From JAAEPI01 sp965212145 (GTDB lineage: Bacteria; Bacteroidota; Bacteroidia; Cytophagales; Cyclobacteriaceae): a stretch of 64,000 nt of DNA. A program made the translations under genes and the position numbers. Of the stretch, positions 33,649-42,777 are shown in pieces; positions within the stretch are counted from its first letter, which is position 1; each line of letters begins with the position of its first letter. Where the stretch lies: the NCBI GenBank assembly GCA_965212145.1, contig CBDBUY010000001.1, positions 285,214-349,213 on the forward strand, read 5' to 3'. The notes beneath the pieces are model-generated. The model was given only the letters and a program-made list of their open reading frames with translations. It was not told the DNA's origin and made no database searches.

Positions 33649-34886
33649 GGGTTTTTTTGTTAGTCACGCTCGTAAGTTTCGTGACTCTTTCCTGCTCAAA
33701 AAGGGAAGAAAATGAGCAAAAACCTGCGGAGTTCGAGGTTTTATCATCCCCCGCTGGCCCCAACGCCTCTCTCCCCCATCTCATAGCAGGAGATGATGAT
33801 TTTCTCTATTTGTCGTGGGTCGAAAAGAGAGACTCTGGATGGGTGGATTTCAAATATTCAAGGATGGAAAATAAGGAATGGTCAGCTCCAGAGCTGATCG
33901 CCTCAGGAAATGACTGGTTCGTCAACTGGGCGGATTACCCGATGATTGCGGTGGACATGGATGGAAACATGATGGGGCATTTCTTGGCCAAAAGCTCGGA
34001 AGGCACCTACTCATATGATGTCAATGTGGTCTATAAAAAATCAGCCGGAGACTGGTCTGAACCCGTCATTCCTCACAAGGATGGCACACCGACCGAGCAT
34101 GGATTTGCGACGATTCTCCCGAGAAACGACGGGTCTTTTTTACTGGCTTGGCTGGACGGCAGAAACACCGGAGGTGGACATGATAGCCACGACGGTCATG
34201 GTGCTGGAGCTATGACGATTAGAAGTGCCGTGATGAATCTGGATGGGAATATTTCCGAGGAAGCGGAACTGGACAATCGCGTTTGCGACTGCTGTCAGAC
34301 CACCGGCGTGATGCTGGATTCCGGACCGGTTTTCATGTATCGCGATAGGTCTGACCTTGAAATTCGTGATATGTACATGGTAAAGAAAACCACAGACGAT
34401 TGGTCACTCCCTGCTCCTATTCACATGGACAATTGGAACATCAAGGGCTGTCCGGTCAATGGGCCCAGAGCGGCAGGCGCTGGCAACACCATGGCCGTCG
34501 GGTGGTTCACAGCAGCCAACAGTAAACCTGAGGTGAAAATTACTTTTTCGTCAGATGGGGGTGAGTCTTTGGATACACCAATTCTGATTGACGGAACCGA
34601 CCCCATGGGTCGAGTAGACGTTGCGATGTTGGATGCCAAAATGGCAGCTATTAGCTGGCTGGACACCAAAAATGATAGCACATATATAAAGTTCAAAACA
34701 GTCACCTCTTCTGGAACAACAGGAAATGAAATGATAGTATCGTCTACGGACGCATCACGAAGCAGCGGTTTTCCGCAAATGGAAGCCAAAGATCAAGCCT
34801 TGTATTTCGCCTGGACATCTCTCAGTGAAGACGGTTCAGAAATCAAGTTCAAGAAGCTAGATCTCAGAAATAAATCAACGGAATAA
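33621..34886 (+). CDS. Sialidase-fold (beta-propeller-like) lipoprotein with CDCC motif
   Basis: Exported lipoprotein of 421 aa with lipobox TLSC (Cys25). The mature part has repeated short strands like LYLSWVEKRDSGWVDFKYS and FLLAWLDGRNTGG, typical of BNR/sialidase-like propellers. Possible metal-binding features are a His/Asp cluster (GGGHDSHDGHGAG near 190) and CDCCQT near 227. Catalytic residues of true sialidases were not recognised, so it may be a binding protein. ATG at 33621 overlaps the DUF3347 gene by 28 bp; TTG at 33645, overlapping its stop as TTGA, gives a tidier signal peptide and may be the real start. The 3' end overlaps the convergent transporter gene by 23 bp. Confidence 0.75.
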   Translation: MWTSNSGTLRVFLLVTLVSFVTLSCSKREENEQKPAEFEVLSSPAGPNASLPHLIAGDDDFLYLSWVEKRDSGWVDFKYSRMENKEWSAPELIASGNDWFVNWADYPMIAVDMDGNMMGHFLAKSSEGTYSYDVNVVYKKSAGDWSEPVIPHKDGTPTEHGFATILPRNDGSFLLAWLDGRNTGGGHDSHDGHGAGAMTIRSAVMNLDGNISEEAELDNRVCDCCQTTGVMLDSGPVFMYRDRSDLEIRDMYMVKKTTDDWSLPAPIHMDNWNIKGCPVNGPRAAGAGNTMAVGWFTAANSKPEVKITFSSDGGESLDTPILIDGTDPMGRVDVAMLDAKMAAISWLDTKNDSTYIKFKTVTSSGTTGNEMIVSSTDASRSSGFPQMEAKDQALYFAWTSLSEDGSEIKFKKLDLRNKSTE

Positions 34887-36660
34887 AGATCGAAACCAAG
34901 ATCCAGGCAATCAATGTCATCAGGCCTCCGGTAAGTAAGAAATCTTTGAATTTGAACTGTCCGGCTCCATAGATCATGGTGTTGGTTTGGTAACCAATGG
35001 GGGTTAAGAAGCTACTATTTGCTGCGAAAATCACGGCCAGTAAAAATGGTCTTGGATCCAGGTTCATCTGCACAGCTATGCCGATTGCAATTGGGGCAAT
35101 CAATACGGCCACTGCATTATTGGAAATATAGGCCGAAAGCAGCACGGTAATTAAGAACAAAATCGAGAGCACTACTGTCGGTCCAAAATCAGCCAGATAA
35201 TTCAATACCCAAATGGATATTATTTCACCAGCCCCTGATTTTTCCACGGCCAAACCAAGAGGGATGATCCCGGCTAATAAAAAGTAAATCCGCCAGTCAA
35301 TCAGGCTATACACTTTTTGGATTTCAATGCATCGGGTGAGGAACAGCGCCACACAGCCTACCCATGCACTGACCAAAATGGGAACAACGTTCAGACTGGC
35401 AAATAGCACAACCCCGATCACGATCCCCACAGAAATAATGGCTTTGTCCTTTTTGAGTTTTGGTCTCTTGTATTCTTTCACGATGATGAAATCCTCACTT
35501 GCGTAAAGGCCTTCTATGTCATCCCTGGTGGTTTCAAGTAAGAGTGAATAGCCGACCTCCAATCTTACATTTCTCAGTTGGCTGGTCGTTAAACCACTTT
35601 TTCTTCTAATGGCAAGCGGGATGGCATGGTATTGCGCCCGGAACGGTACGTCTTCAACCCGCTTCTGTACGAGCTTAGAATTCGGGCTGATAATGACCTC
35701 CACCAGAGCTCCCTTGTCCGCCTGCAAAGTCTTCTCCGTTATTTGATCATCGTGAAGCGGTTGCCCATGGCTGGTTCTAAATTCCAAACCCTTGGAAACC
35801 TGCAGCTCCATGATCTTTTTTGCATTGGTCTTGATAATGAGAACATCATTCTCTTTAACCACCTCTATGTTCTCAGGTAAGTACGTTATATCATCATCCC
35901 GTACGATTTGCAGTATCTCGACATCCAGATTTTTTGCCAGCCCTGTTTGATGCAGATTTTTACCGACTAATTCAGAACCTGGTGTAACCAGAATTTCTGC
36001 TAAGTACTCTTGCAGCTTAAAATCTTCCGTCAAGTCACTGGCTTTCTTACGTCTCGTGGTGATGAAATGATGGCCAATGAAAACAAGAAAAGCCGCCTGA
36101 GCCGCAAAGAGCAATCCACCAACCGCAGACAATTCGAACATTTGCAAAGGCATGAATCCCTGAGATTTGGCGATATCGCTAACGAGCAAATTCGTGGATG
36201 AGCCAACCAATGTGCACGATCCACCGAGCATCGCCCCAAAAGACAGAGCCATCAATAATTTATTGGCACTCATATCCTTCTGTCGGGCGGTTTTAATGAT
36301 CATCGGCAGAAAAATGGCCACCACCGCAGTGTTGTTAATAAACGCTGAAATAACGCCAGAAAGGATCATCACAGAACCCATGACAAACAATTCACTCTTT
36401 ACTTTCAGTCGGATGGTTTTCTGTCCCAGGTAGCTAATAATGCCCGTGTCCTGGAGCGCAGCGCTTATAATCAGCATGGCCAATACAGTCAATGCCGCAG
36501 AATTACTAAACCCAGAAACCGCCTCCTGAGGTGTGAGCACCTCCGTCACCATTAGGGAAGTCATGACCAACAGCGCCGTGATTTCCACGGTAAAAACCTC
36601 CAACGTGAAGAGGACTATTACCGCAATGACAATAATGAAAACAATGATATCGGCAGACAT
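34864..36660 (-). CDS. SLC13/DASS-family transporter with two TrkA-C (RCK_C) domains
   Basis: Inner-membrane transporter of 598 aa in the SLC13/ArsB-like superfamily. It has about five N-terminal helices, a central soluble region at about residues 205-375 holding two RCK_C/TrkA-C units (EILVTPGSELVGKNLHQTGL; VEVIISPNSKLVQKRVEDVPFR), and further helices. Family motifs GSSTNLLVSDIAKSQGF near 152 and AANSSFLTPIGYQTNTM near 540 mark the two Na+/substrate sites. Relatives carry sulfate, dicarboxylates or other anions; the substrate is unknown. Its 3' end overlaps the metal-locus lipoprotein gene by 23 bp, but being convergent this says nothing about function. Confidence 0.9.
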   Translation of the reverse strand: MSADIIVFIIVIAVIVLFTLEVFTVEITALLVMTSLMVTEVLTPQEAVSGFSNSAALTVLAMLIISAALQDTGIISYLGQKTIRLKVKSELFVMGSVMILSGVISAFINNTAVVAIFLPMIIKTARQKDMSANKLLMALSFGAMLGGSCTLVGSSTNLLVSDIAKSQGFMPLQMFELSAVGGLLFAAQAAFLVFIGHHFITTRRKKASDLTEDFKLQEYLAEILVTPGSELVGKNLHQTGLAKNLDVEILQIVRDDDITYLPENIEVVKENDVLIIKTNAKKIMELQVSKGLEFRTSHGQPLHDDQITEKTLQADKGALVEVIISPNSKLVQKRVEDVPFRAQYHAIPLAIRRKSGLTTSQLRNVRLEVGYSLLLETTRDDIEGLYASEDFIIVKEYKRPKLKKDKAIISVGIVIGVVLFASLNVVPILVSAWVGCVALFLTRCIEIQKVYSLIDWRIYFLLAGIIPLGLAVEKSGAGEIISIWVLNYLADFGPTVVLSILFLITVLLSAYISNNAVAVLIAPIAIGIAVQMNLDPRPFLLAVIFAANSSFLTPIGYQTNTMIYGAGQFKFKDFLLTGGLMTLIAWILVSIFIPLIYF

Positions 36661-36768
36661 GACGTATTAATTACTCACAATAAGATACTTATTTCGATCC
36701 GTCTTGACATACTTTGGGGCACTGTTAAGTAAAGTTCAATAACCCTCAAAAACAAAACGACTACTCTT

Positions 36769-36776
36769 TAGTTTCG
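36769..36776 (+). promoter_or_regulatory. -7-like element directly before the WG-repeat gene
   Basis: TAGTTTCG (one mismatch to TAnnTTTG) ends 5 bases before the ATG, the same spacing as at the HYC_CC_PP gene. This suggests a very short leader. Confidence 0.4.
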
Positions 36777-36781
36777 CAACT

Positions 36782-39373
36782 ATGAATGTTCGTCACATCG
36801 CAAAGTTTTTAGGCTATGGCGTTAGTTGTCGCTTCATCGTGGCATTTCTATTTGTTATTTCAGCAACCTCGTCTCAAGCTGGAGATTTGAAAAAAATCGC
36901 TAAGCGAATAGACAAGGAAGATTACGAAAAGGCCGTCGAACTTATCCAAGAATCTCTAGCTGAGGAACCTGTCAATCCGGGAGTCAGGTATTATTACGCA
37001 AAGCTTTTCCTGAACGACAATTTCTCGAAGAAAAACCTCGACTCGGCTAGGGTTTACATTTTCCAGGCAAAAGAAGATCTACTTAAGGCCGGTGCGGACG
37101 TGCTGGATGAAATGGCCAAAATTCCCATCAATGAAGATTCGATTCTCACTATTTTTGACAGGGTATCCAGTCTTGCATTCGATCGGGCGATAAAGAGAAA
37201 TACGGTCCAAGATTTAAATACTTTTCTCGAGAATTTTCCACAGCATCCAGAAAAGCAAGTGATCATTGACGCCAGGGATCGACTCATTTTTGAACAAGTT
37301 GTAAATCGATCTGACATTGAGGGATTTGAAGAATTTCTGACTCAATATCCTGAATCAGTTTTTGCTGTAAAAGCAAAAGTCAAACTCGATAGTCTGGTCG
37401 TACTCAAACACCAAAACTCAGATTCAATCACTGACTTGGAAGAGTTCATCAGGGCGAATCCTGATAGTGAATACGTGGAGGATGCATTGGGCCATTTACT
37501 TCGACTGAACACCATTTCTGGCAAACCGGAGAGTTTTCTTCGTTTCATTCAGAATTACCCGAACTACGAAACCACTCAGCTGCCCGTCGACTTTTTGTTT
37601 CATCTCGACGCAAGTCAAGACTTCAAATTGTTTGAGAGATATGTCGAGGTGTCGTCGAATCCTGACTCACTTCGACAAGAGCGCTCGCTCGCGGCGACTT
37701 ATTTCTTTCCAGTCTACGAGCGAACCATTCAGTTAATCTCTCTACAGAATCAAAAAGTAAGCACGCCTTTCATTACCCTCGATCAAGCGTCTTTATGCGA
37801 GGGCGTGTTGTCTAATTTTCTTTCGGGTCAGACCTCCAATGGTTCGGGAATTTATTCTATATCCGGTAGCCTTATTGCTAATGGCAAACTCATTAAAGAT
37901 TTAGGTGCCGGTTTTCTATTGGTGGAGAGTGACAATGAAAAATCAATTATTCATAAATCCGGCAAAACCATTCTGACAGATTTAACTGATGGTGAACTCC
38001 TAGGTGAACAATTTCTTAAAGTTCAGAAAGCCAAAACGGGATTGTATAGCTTGTTAGGTGAAGAAATCGTCTCTCCGGTTTACGATGATTTTTTTATTGA
38101 TGGAGATTTTTGGTTTGTGCAGAGAAATGATCTTCTGGCGATCACTTCTGCTCAAGAAATTACCGACTCTTTTGGGAAGGGGTTCAATCCGAAATTTGAC
38201 ATTGAGGATTATGAATTACTAAGCGACACAACTCTGATTGGTTTCAAAGGGCAGCAAGAATGTATCTTGAAGAAGGATGGGGAGTTCTTGGTTCCCTGGG
38301 GTGACCATCAGGTATTTCCATCGAATGATTTCGGGTATGTCAAATCAAAAGTCGGCTATTATTTCATTGACCAACCTGAGAGAATATTCAACAACATCGC
38401 GACCAGTCAATCTCTAGTCACCTATCTGACGGACACACTCTGGTATCTGGAATCGAAGAAAATCAATTGGAAAATAGGAAGCCGTGACTCCATCAGACTG
38501 GTCGGTAACCACATGGCCATTATTAGTGGCGAAAACCCTAGGGTAGTTTTTGAAACTGGCATCACCAAAGATCTTTACCCCAACGATGAACCAATTTTGC
38601 TTACCGGAAGCGGAGACCATCTCCTCGTAAAAAATGGCAAAGTTTCGTCACTCTATGACTCACGCGGAGAACAAATCATCGGCGGAAACTTCGATAGAAT
38701 TTCCCTACTCGCTGATACGCTACTGGCTGTCAGTTTCAAAGGCAAAACCGGGTTGTACTCTCCCAACGGAGAAGAATTGTTACCAATTACTTATGATCAC
38801 TTAGAATTCCGAAACGGGATCATTTCCACCTTAAAGGACGGAAAGATTGGCGGATATGATGTCAGAAACAACATCACCATCAAACCAAAATACGAAGCTA
38901 AAATTTCCACGGTTGGACGATCATATTTGACTAGAATGAATGGAAAATCTGGTCTCATTGACCGGGACGGAGAAACGGTCGTCCCTTTTGACTATGAAGC
39001 CATCACGGACTGGAGCGATACGCTGGTTTGGGCCAAAAAGGGAAGTGAATATCACCTGCTTAACCTAAATGACCTTGTTCCGGAACGCACAGTCACCCTG
39101 TTGTCGGATTTTGGACTGCAAGGGCAGCTGGTCAAGAAATCCTATGGTGAAAAAGGTTTCGGGTTGATCGGAAACAAATCGGGAATCCTATTGCAACCGA
39201 ACTTCACAGACATTCGACTCATTGGAACAAGAGACAATCAAATCATCGTGGGAGAGCAGGCCTTGCCTCAGGCCGGATACACGGTGTTGACTTATTTTGA
39301 CAGTGCAGGCAACAAGATTCATTCCCAGGCTTACCGACCCGAGGAATACGAGAATGTGCTTTGCGATGAGTGA
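36782..39373 (+). CDS. Exported WG-repeat protein with N-terminal TPR-like region
   Basis: Large exported protein of 863 aa. A signal peptide (h-region IVAFLFVISATSSQA) ends near residue 34. Residues 35-250 form TPR-like helices (EKAVELIQESLAEEP, then repeats of the type FLENFPQHPEKQVI and FLTQYPESVFAVKAK). From about residue 340 come degenerate WG-type beta repeats, in which the usual W is often replaced (TGLYSLLGEEIVSPVYDDF, TGLYSPNGEELLPITYDHL, SGLIDRDGETVVPFDYEAI). Such proteins are likely binding scaffolds at the cell surface or in the periplasm. A small gene follows 21 bp later. Function not established. Confidence 0.82.
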   Translation: MNVRHIAKFLGYGVSCRFIVAFLFVISATSSQAGDLKKIAKRIDKEDYEKAVELIQESLAEEPVNPGVRYYYAKLFLNDNFSKKNLDSARVYIFQAKEDLLKAGADVLDEMAKIPINEDSILTIFDRVSSLAFDRAIKRNTVQDLNTFLENFPQHPEKQVIIDARDRLIFEQVVNRSDIEGFEEFLTQYPESVFAVKAKVKLDSLVVLKHQNSDSITDLEEFIRANPDSEYVEDALGHLLRLNTISGKPESFLRFIQNYPNYETTQLPVDFLFHLDASQDFKLFERYVEVSSNPDSLRQERSLAATYFFPVYERTIQLISLQNQKVSTPFITLDQASLCEGVLSNFLSGQTSNGSGIYSISGSLIANGKLIKDLGAGFLLVESDNEKSIIHKSGKTILTDLTDGELLGEQFLKVQKAKTGLYSLLGEEIVSPVYDDFFIDGDFWFVQRNDLLAITSAQEITDSFGKGFNPKFDIEDYELLSDTTLIGFKGQQECILKKDGEFLVPWGDHQVFPSNDFGYVKSKVGYYFIDQPERIFNNIATSQSLVTYLTDTLWYLESKKINWKIGSRDSIRLVGNHMAIISGENPRVVFETGITKDLYPNDEPILLTGSGDHLLVKNGKVSSLYDSRGEQIIGGNFDRISLLADTLLAVSFKGKTGLYSPNGEELLPITYDHLEFRNGIISTLKDGKIGGYDVRNNITIKPKYEAKISTVGRSYLTRMNGKSGLIDRDGETVVPFDYEAITDWSDTLVWAKKGSEYHLLNLNDLVPERTVTLLSDFGLQGQLVKKSYGEKGFGLIGNKSGILLQPNFTDIRLIGTRDNQIIVGEQALPQAGYTVLTYFDSAGNKIHSQAYRPEEYENVLCDE

Positions 39374-39394
39374 GATTTTCTCTACTTTGGAATC

Positions 39395-39640
39395 GTGAAG
39401 GCGCAGGAGTTCAACCAGTTACCGATTGAAAACAAAATGCAGTGGGTGTATTTTGAGGGAGAGTTCGTCATGGATATCCGGTACTACGAGTTCAAAATCA
39501 ACCTGTATCGTATCAAGGATTTTTTCATCGAAGTTTTCTTCCATCACAAGGACAATCGAATCGAAAAAGTGCTCGTCCTTGATCACTCGAGTAACCGCAT
39601 GAAATTCTATGCGGATCAAGTGAAACTGGAAACGGTGTAA
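39395..39640 (+). CDS. Small hypothetical protein
   Basis: Unrecognised protein of 81 aa without signal peptide. The sequence is strand-rich with many aromatic and charged residues (MQWVYFEGEFVMDIRYYEFKINLY, then FFIEVFFHHKDNRIEKVLVLD), which looks like a compact cytoplasmic fold. It starts at GTG, 21 bp after the WG-repeat gene. A TACTTTG sequence ends 5 bases before the GTG, again suggesting a short-leader promoter. A minus-strand terminator lies directly after its stop. Confidence 0.7.
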   Translation: MKAQEFNQLPIENKMQWVYFEGEFVMDIRYYEFKINLYRIKDFFIEVFFHHKDNRIEKVLVLDHSSNRMKFYADQVKLETV

Positions 39641-39670
39641 AACAAAAACCCCCGACGATAAAGTCAGGGG
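39641..39670 (-). terminator. Intrinsic terminator of the proS-nfeD-floA run
   Basis: On the minus strand CCCCTGAC and GTCGGGGG form an 8-bp stem with one T-G pair (39670-39663 with 39656-39649), loop of 6, followed by TTTTTGTT. It lies 27 bases after the floA stop. On the plus strand no T-run follows, but the stem could still act weakly. Confidence 0.8.
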
Positions 39671-39696
39671 CTTCCTAGATTGGTGATTAGGTCATG

Positions 39697-40713
39697 CTAG
39701 GAATCTTTCTTTTTCTTGCCTTTTCCGGCAATAGACTCACGCATATCCGTGTCCGCCTTGATATTCTCGAATTTGTAATAATCCATTATTCCAAGGTTGC
39801 CGCTACGGAATGCATCGGCCAATGCTTTTGGAATTTCAGCCTCTGCCTCGATCACTTTCGCACGTGCTTCTTGCGCTTTGGCGATCATTTCTTGCTCAGC
39901 AGCTACAGCCATGGCGCGTCTCTCCTCAGCTTTCGCTTCAGCCACTTTCAAGTCAGCTGAAGCCTGATCCGTTTGAAGATCGGCCCCAATGTTTTTCCCA
40001 ACATCCACATCCGCAATGTCAATGGACAGAATCTCGAATGCAGTACCCGCATCCAAACCACGTTGTAGCACGAGCTTCGAGATTTTATCGGGATTCTCCA
40101 ATACTTGCTTGTGAGTTGTGGCAGATCCAACCGATGTTACGATACCCTCTCCTACTCTCGCAAGAATTGTTTCTTCACCAGCTCCTCCAACCAATTGTTT
40201 GATGTTCGCTCTGATCGTCACTCTTGCTTTCGCGATTAGCTGGATTCCATCAGCAGCTACTGCCGCTACGGAAGGAGTGTTGATCACCTTTGGGTTTACC
40301 GAAATCTGTACAGCCTCAAAAACATCTCTTCCAGCCAGATCAATGGCAGTCGCCTGACGAAAAGTCAAATCAATATTCGCTTTGTCAGCCGAAATAAGTG
40401 CTTTGATCACTGTTGGAACATTTCCTCCTGCCAGGTAATGTGTTTCCAAGTCAGAAGACTTCAGTTTTCGACGAACTTCCACGCTCTCATCCTCCTGAAC
40501 CGTAAGGCCCGCTTTTGTGGCCGTGATCAGCGAATTGACAATGATCGAAGGTGGCACCTTTCTAATTCTCATGAATACAAGCTCAAGCAATCCAACCCGA
40601 ACTCCGGAGAAGATTGCGGTAATCCAGAGATTGACCGGCACAAAATACAAGAAGGTGAAAAACGCGACAATCCCGCCTATCACCAACAAAATCAACATCA
40701 TATTATTTTCCAT
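39697..40713 (-). CDS. floA: Flotillin-like protein FloA
   Basis: Membrane scaffold of the SPFH superfamily (UPF0365/YqfA), 338 aa, which in Bacillus organises fluid lipid domains. One N-terminal hydrophobic hairpin (residues 5-40), then the conserved SPFH text (FMRIRKVPPSIIVNSLITATKAGL, GGNVPTVIKALISADKANIDL, AADGIQLIAKARVTIRANI). An Ala/Glu-rich coiled coil follows at about 260-305, and the tail ends KGKKKKDS. It is encoded 7 bp after nfeD, the usual partner. Confidence 0.96.
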   Translation of the reverse strand: MENNMMLILLVIGGIVAFFTFLYFVPVNLWITAIFSGVRVGLLELVFMRIRKVPPSIIVNSLITATKAGLTVQEDESVEVRRKLKSSDLETHYLAGGNVPTVIKALISADKANIDLTFRQATAIDLAGRDVFEAVQISVNPKVINTPSVAAVAADGIQLIAKARVTIRANIKQLVGGAGEETILARVGEGIVTSVGSATTHKQVLENPDKISKLVLQRGLDAGTAFEILSIDIADVDVGKNIGADLQTDQASADLKVAEAKAEERRAMAVAAEQEMIAKAQEARAKVIEAEAEIPKALADAFRSGNLGIMDYYKFENIKADTDMRESIAGKGKKKKDS

Positions 40714-40720
40714 CAGGAAT

Positions 40721-41188
40721 CTATTTTACAGGTTTTACAAATATCTTTTTTCCTTCCACACGAAGGACCTCTATTTCTTGATTTTCTTCCACAAATCCGC
40801 CATTTGATCGTACCTCCACTTCCTCATCATTGAATAACGCTTTGCCACTTGGTTTCAAAGAGGAAACGGAAGTGCCTTTGTCGCCAGCCTTTACGTCAAG
40901 CGAATCGTTCTCGTTCACTTTTCCGGTCATTTCGGATTTCAGTGAAAACCGCTCCCAGGAACGATTTCTGAACGAAACATAAATGAGTGATGCACTCACA
41001 AGTAGGCTTCCAATCAACGTGAGTGTACCAACAGAGTTTCCATAGATCGCATAGCTCTGATAAATACCATAGCCCATGCATAGAAAGCCGGCAATACCAA
41101 CTACCGTGGTTCCAGGCACAAAAATGATCTCAACAATAATCAGGACGAGACCAATCAAAATGAAAGCTGCTAGTGGCAACCAATCCAT
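40721..41188 (-). CDS. nfeD: NfeD-family membrane protein
   Basis: NfeD of 155 aa, the short form without the protease domain. Two to three hydrophobic segments occupy residues 5-75, and a C-terminal OB-like domain at about 100-155 is recognisable by GDKGTSVSSLKPSGKALFNDEEVEVRSNGGFV and a closing IEVLRVEGKKIFVKPV. NfeD partners with flotillin-type proteins, and floA follows 7 bp downstream. It starts 2 bp after the proS stop, so the three are probably co-transcribed. Confidence 0.95.
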   Translation of the reverse strand: MDWLPLAAFILIGLVLIIVEIIFVPGTTVVGIAGFLCMGYGIYQSYAIYGNSVGTLTLIGSLLVSASLIYVSFRNRSWERFSLKSEMTGKVNENDSLDVKAGDKGTSVSSLKPSGKALFNDEEVEVRSNGGFVEENQEIEVLRVEGKKIFVKPVK

Positions 41189-41190
41189 AC

Positions 41191-42660
41191 TTAGTAGGCT
41201 TTAGCGAAGAGCACTCTTTGCGATGAGGGCTGACCTGTAAATATACATTTTCCTGCCTCCTTTTCCACGTCTATGGGAATGCAACGGATCGTCGCTTTTG
41301 TGGCTTCTTTAATTTTATCTTCGGTTTCAGCTGTACCATCCCAGTGGGCATAAACGAATCCATGTTCCACCTTCTGCTGAAATTCCTCCCAAGTGTCGGC
41401 ATGTGTCGTGTTGTCACTCCGAAAAGTGGCTGCTTTTGTGAAAATGTTCGTTTGGATTTCCTCCAATAAATTTTCTACGAAATTGACCGCCTCGTCCGCC
41501 CTAACCGTTTGCTTTTCCTTTGTATCTCTCCTCGCCACTTCCATGGTGCCGTTTTCCATATCTCGTGGGCCGATCGCAATTCTGACAGGCACTCCCTTCA
41601 TTTCGTATTCAGCGAATTTCCAGCCCGGTTTATGTGTATCCCTATTGTCAAACTTCACCGAAATGCCTTTCGCTCTCAATTCCTTTGTCAGCTTATTCAC
41701 CAATTCCGAAATGTTTGCCAATTCTTCCTCTCGCTTATATATCGGCACTATGACAACTTGGTCCGGAGCTAGTGCCGGAGGCAATACCAGCCCATCATCA
41801 TCAGAATGTGCCATGATCAAAGCGCCCATCAGGCGGGTACTCACACCCCAAGATGTTCCCCAAACGAATTCTTCTTTTCCTTCTTTGTTCGCGAATTTTA
41901 CATCAAAAGCTTTGGCGAAATTCTGGCCTAAAAAGTGCGAAGTTCCTGCTTGTAGTGCTCGGCCGTCCTGCATCATGGCTTCAATGCAATAGGTGTCTAC
42001 AGCTCCAGCAAATCTTTCACTTTCGGTCTTCACTCCTTTGATTACAGGAACAGCCATGTACTTCTCGGCAAACTCGGCGTAGACTTCCAGCATCTGTCGG
42101 GTTTCTTCAACTGCCTCCTGCTTGGTCGCGTGGGCCGTATGACCTTCCTGCCAAAGGAATTCCGCCGTTCTCAGGAATAATCGTGTTCGCATTTCCCATC
42201 GAACCACATTCGCCCATTGATTGATCAAGAGTGGCAAATCCCGATAGGACTGAATCCAATTTTTATATGAATCCCAAATGACCGTTTCTGAGGTCGGACG
42301 GACGATCAGCTCTTCTTCCAGTTTGGCGTCAGGATCGACAACCACGCCAGATCCGTCTTCGGCATTTTTAAGTCGATAATGAGTGACCACAGCGCACTCC
42401 TTGGCAAAGCCCTCCACGTGATCAGCCTCTTTGCTTAGATACGACTTTGGAATGAAAAGCGGAAAATAGGCATTCTGATGCCCAGTTTCTTTGAACATCT
42501 TATCGAGCTGCTGTTGCATTTTCTCCCATATAGCGAATCCATAAGGCTTTATGACCATGCATCCTCGCACCGGTGAGTTCTCAGCAAGCCCTGCTTTTTT
42601 GACGATTTCGTTGTACCAAAGCGAATAATCCTCTGATCGTGGGGGAATAGCTTTACTCAT
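41191..42660 (-). CDS. proS: Prolyl-tRNA synthetase, archaeal/eukaryotic-like (type 3) form
   Basis: Class II synthetase charging tRNA-Pro, 489 aa. The length and text (DYSLWYNEIVKKAGLAENSPVRGCMVIKPYG, VRPTSETVIWDSY, WEMRTRLFLRTAEFLWQEGHTAHATKQEA) identify the archaeal-type enzyme, which lacks the large editing insertion of E. coli ProRS and ends with a zinc-binding-like domain finishing in RVLFAKAY. This form is usual in Bacteroidota. First gene of proS-nfeD-floA. The window also contains a tRNA-Pro with anticodon AGG, a natural substrate. Confidence 0.97.
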   Translation of the reverse strand: MSKAIPPRSEDYSLWYNEIVKKAGLAENSPVRGCMVIKPYGFAIWEKMQQQLDKMFKETGHQNAYFPLFIPKSYLSKEADHVEGFAKECAVVTHYRLKNAEDGSGVVVDPDAKLEEELIVRPTSETVIWDSYKNWIQSYRDLPLLINQWANVVRWEMRTRLFLRTAEFLWQEGHTAHATKQEAVEETRQMLEVYAEFAEKYMAVPVIKGVKTESERFAGAVDTYCIEAMMQDGRALQAGTSHFLGQNFAKAFDVKFANKEGKEEFVWGTSWGVSTRLMGALIMAHSDDDGLVLPPALAPDQVVIVPIYKREEELANISELVNKLTKELRAKGISVKFDNRDTHKPGWKFAEYEMKGVPVRIAIGPRDMENGTMEVARRDTKEKQTVRADEAVNFVENLLEEIQTNIFTKAATFRSDNTTHADTWEEFQQKVEHGFVYAHWDGTAETEDKIKEATKATIRCIPIDVEKEAGKCIFTGQPSSQRVLFAKAY

Positions 42661-42712
42661 GCTAAAGTCTTATCTTGGTATAGTAATTGCACCTTTATGG
42701 GCAGAAAGTCCG

Positions 42713-42720
42713 CAAATATA
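42713..42720 (-). promoter_or_regulatory. -7 promoter element of proS
   Basis: On the minus strand TATATTTG fits TAnnTTTG and lies 52 bases before the proS start, in the gap divergent from the next gene. Confidence 0.55.
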
Positions 42721-42777
42721 CAAGCGGTGACAGAACAAAATCTGTTAAAATACGGTATATACTTAAAAGCATTTGGT

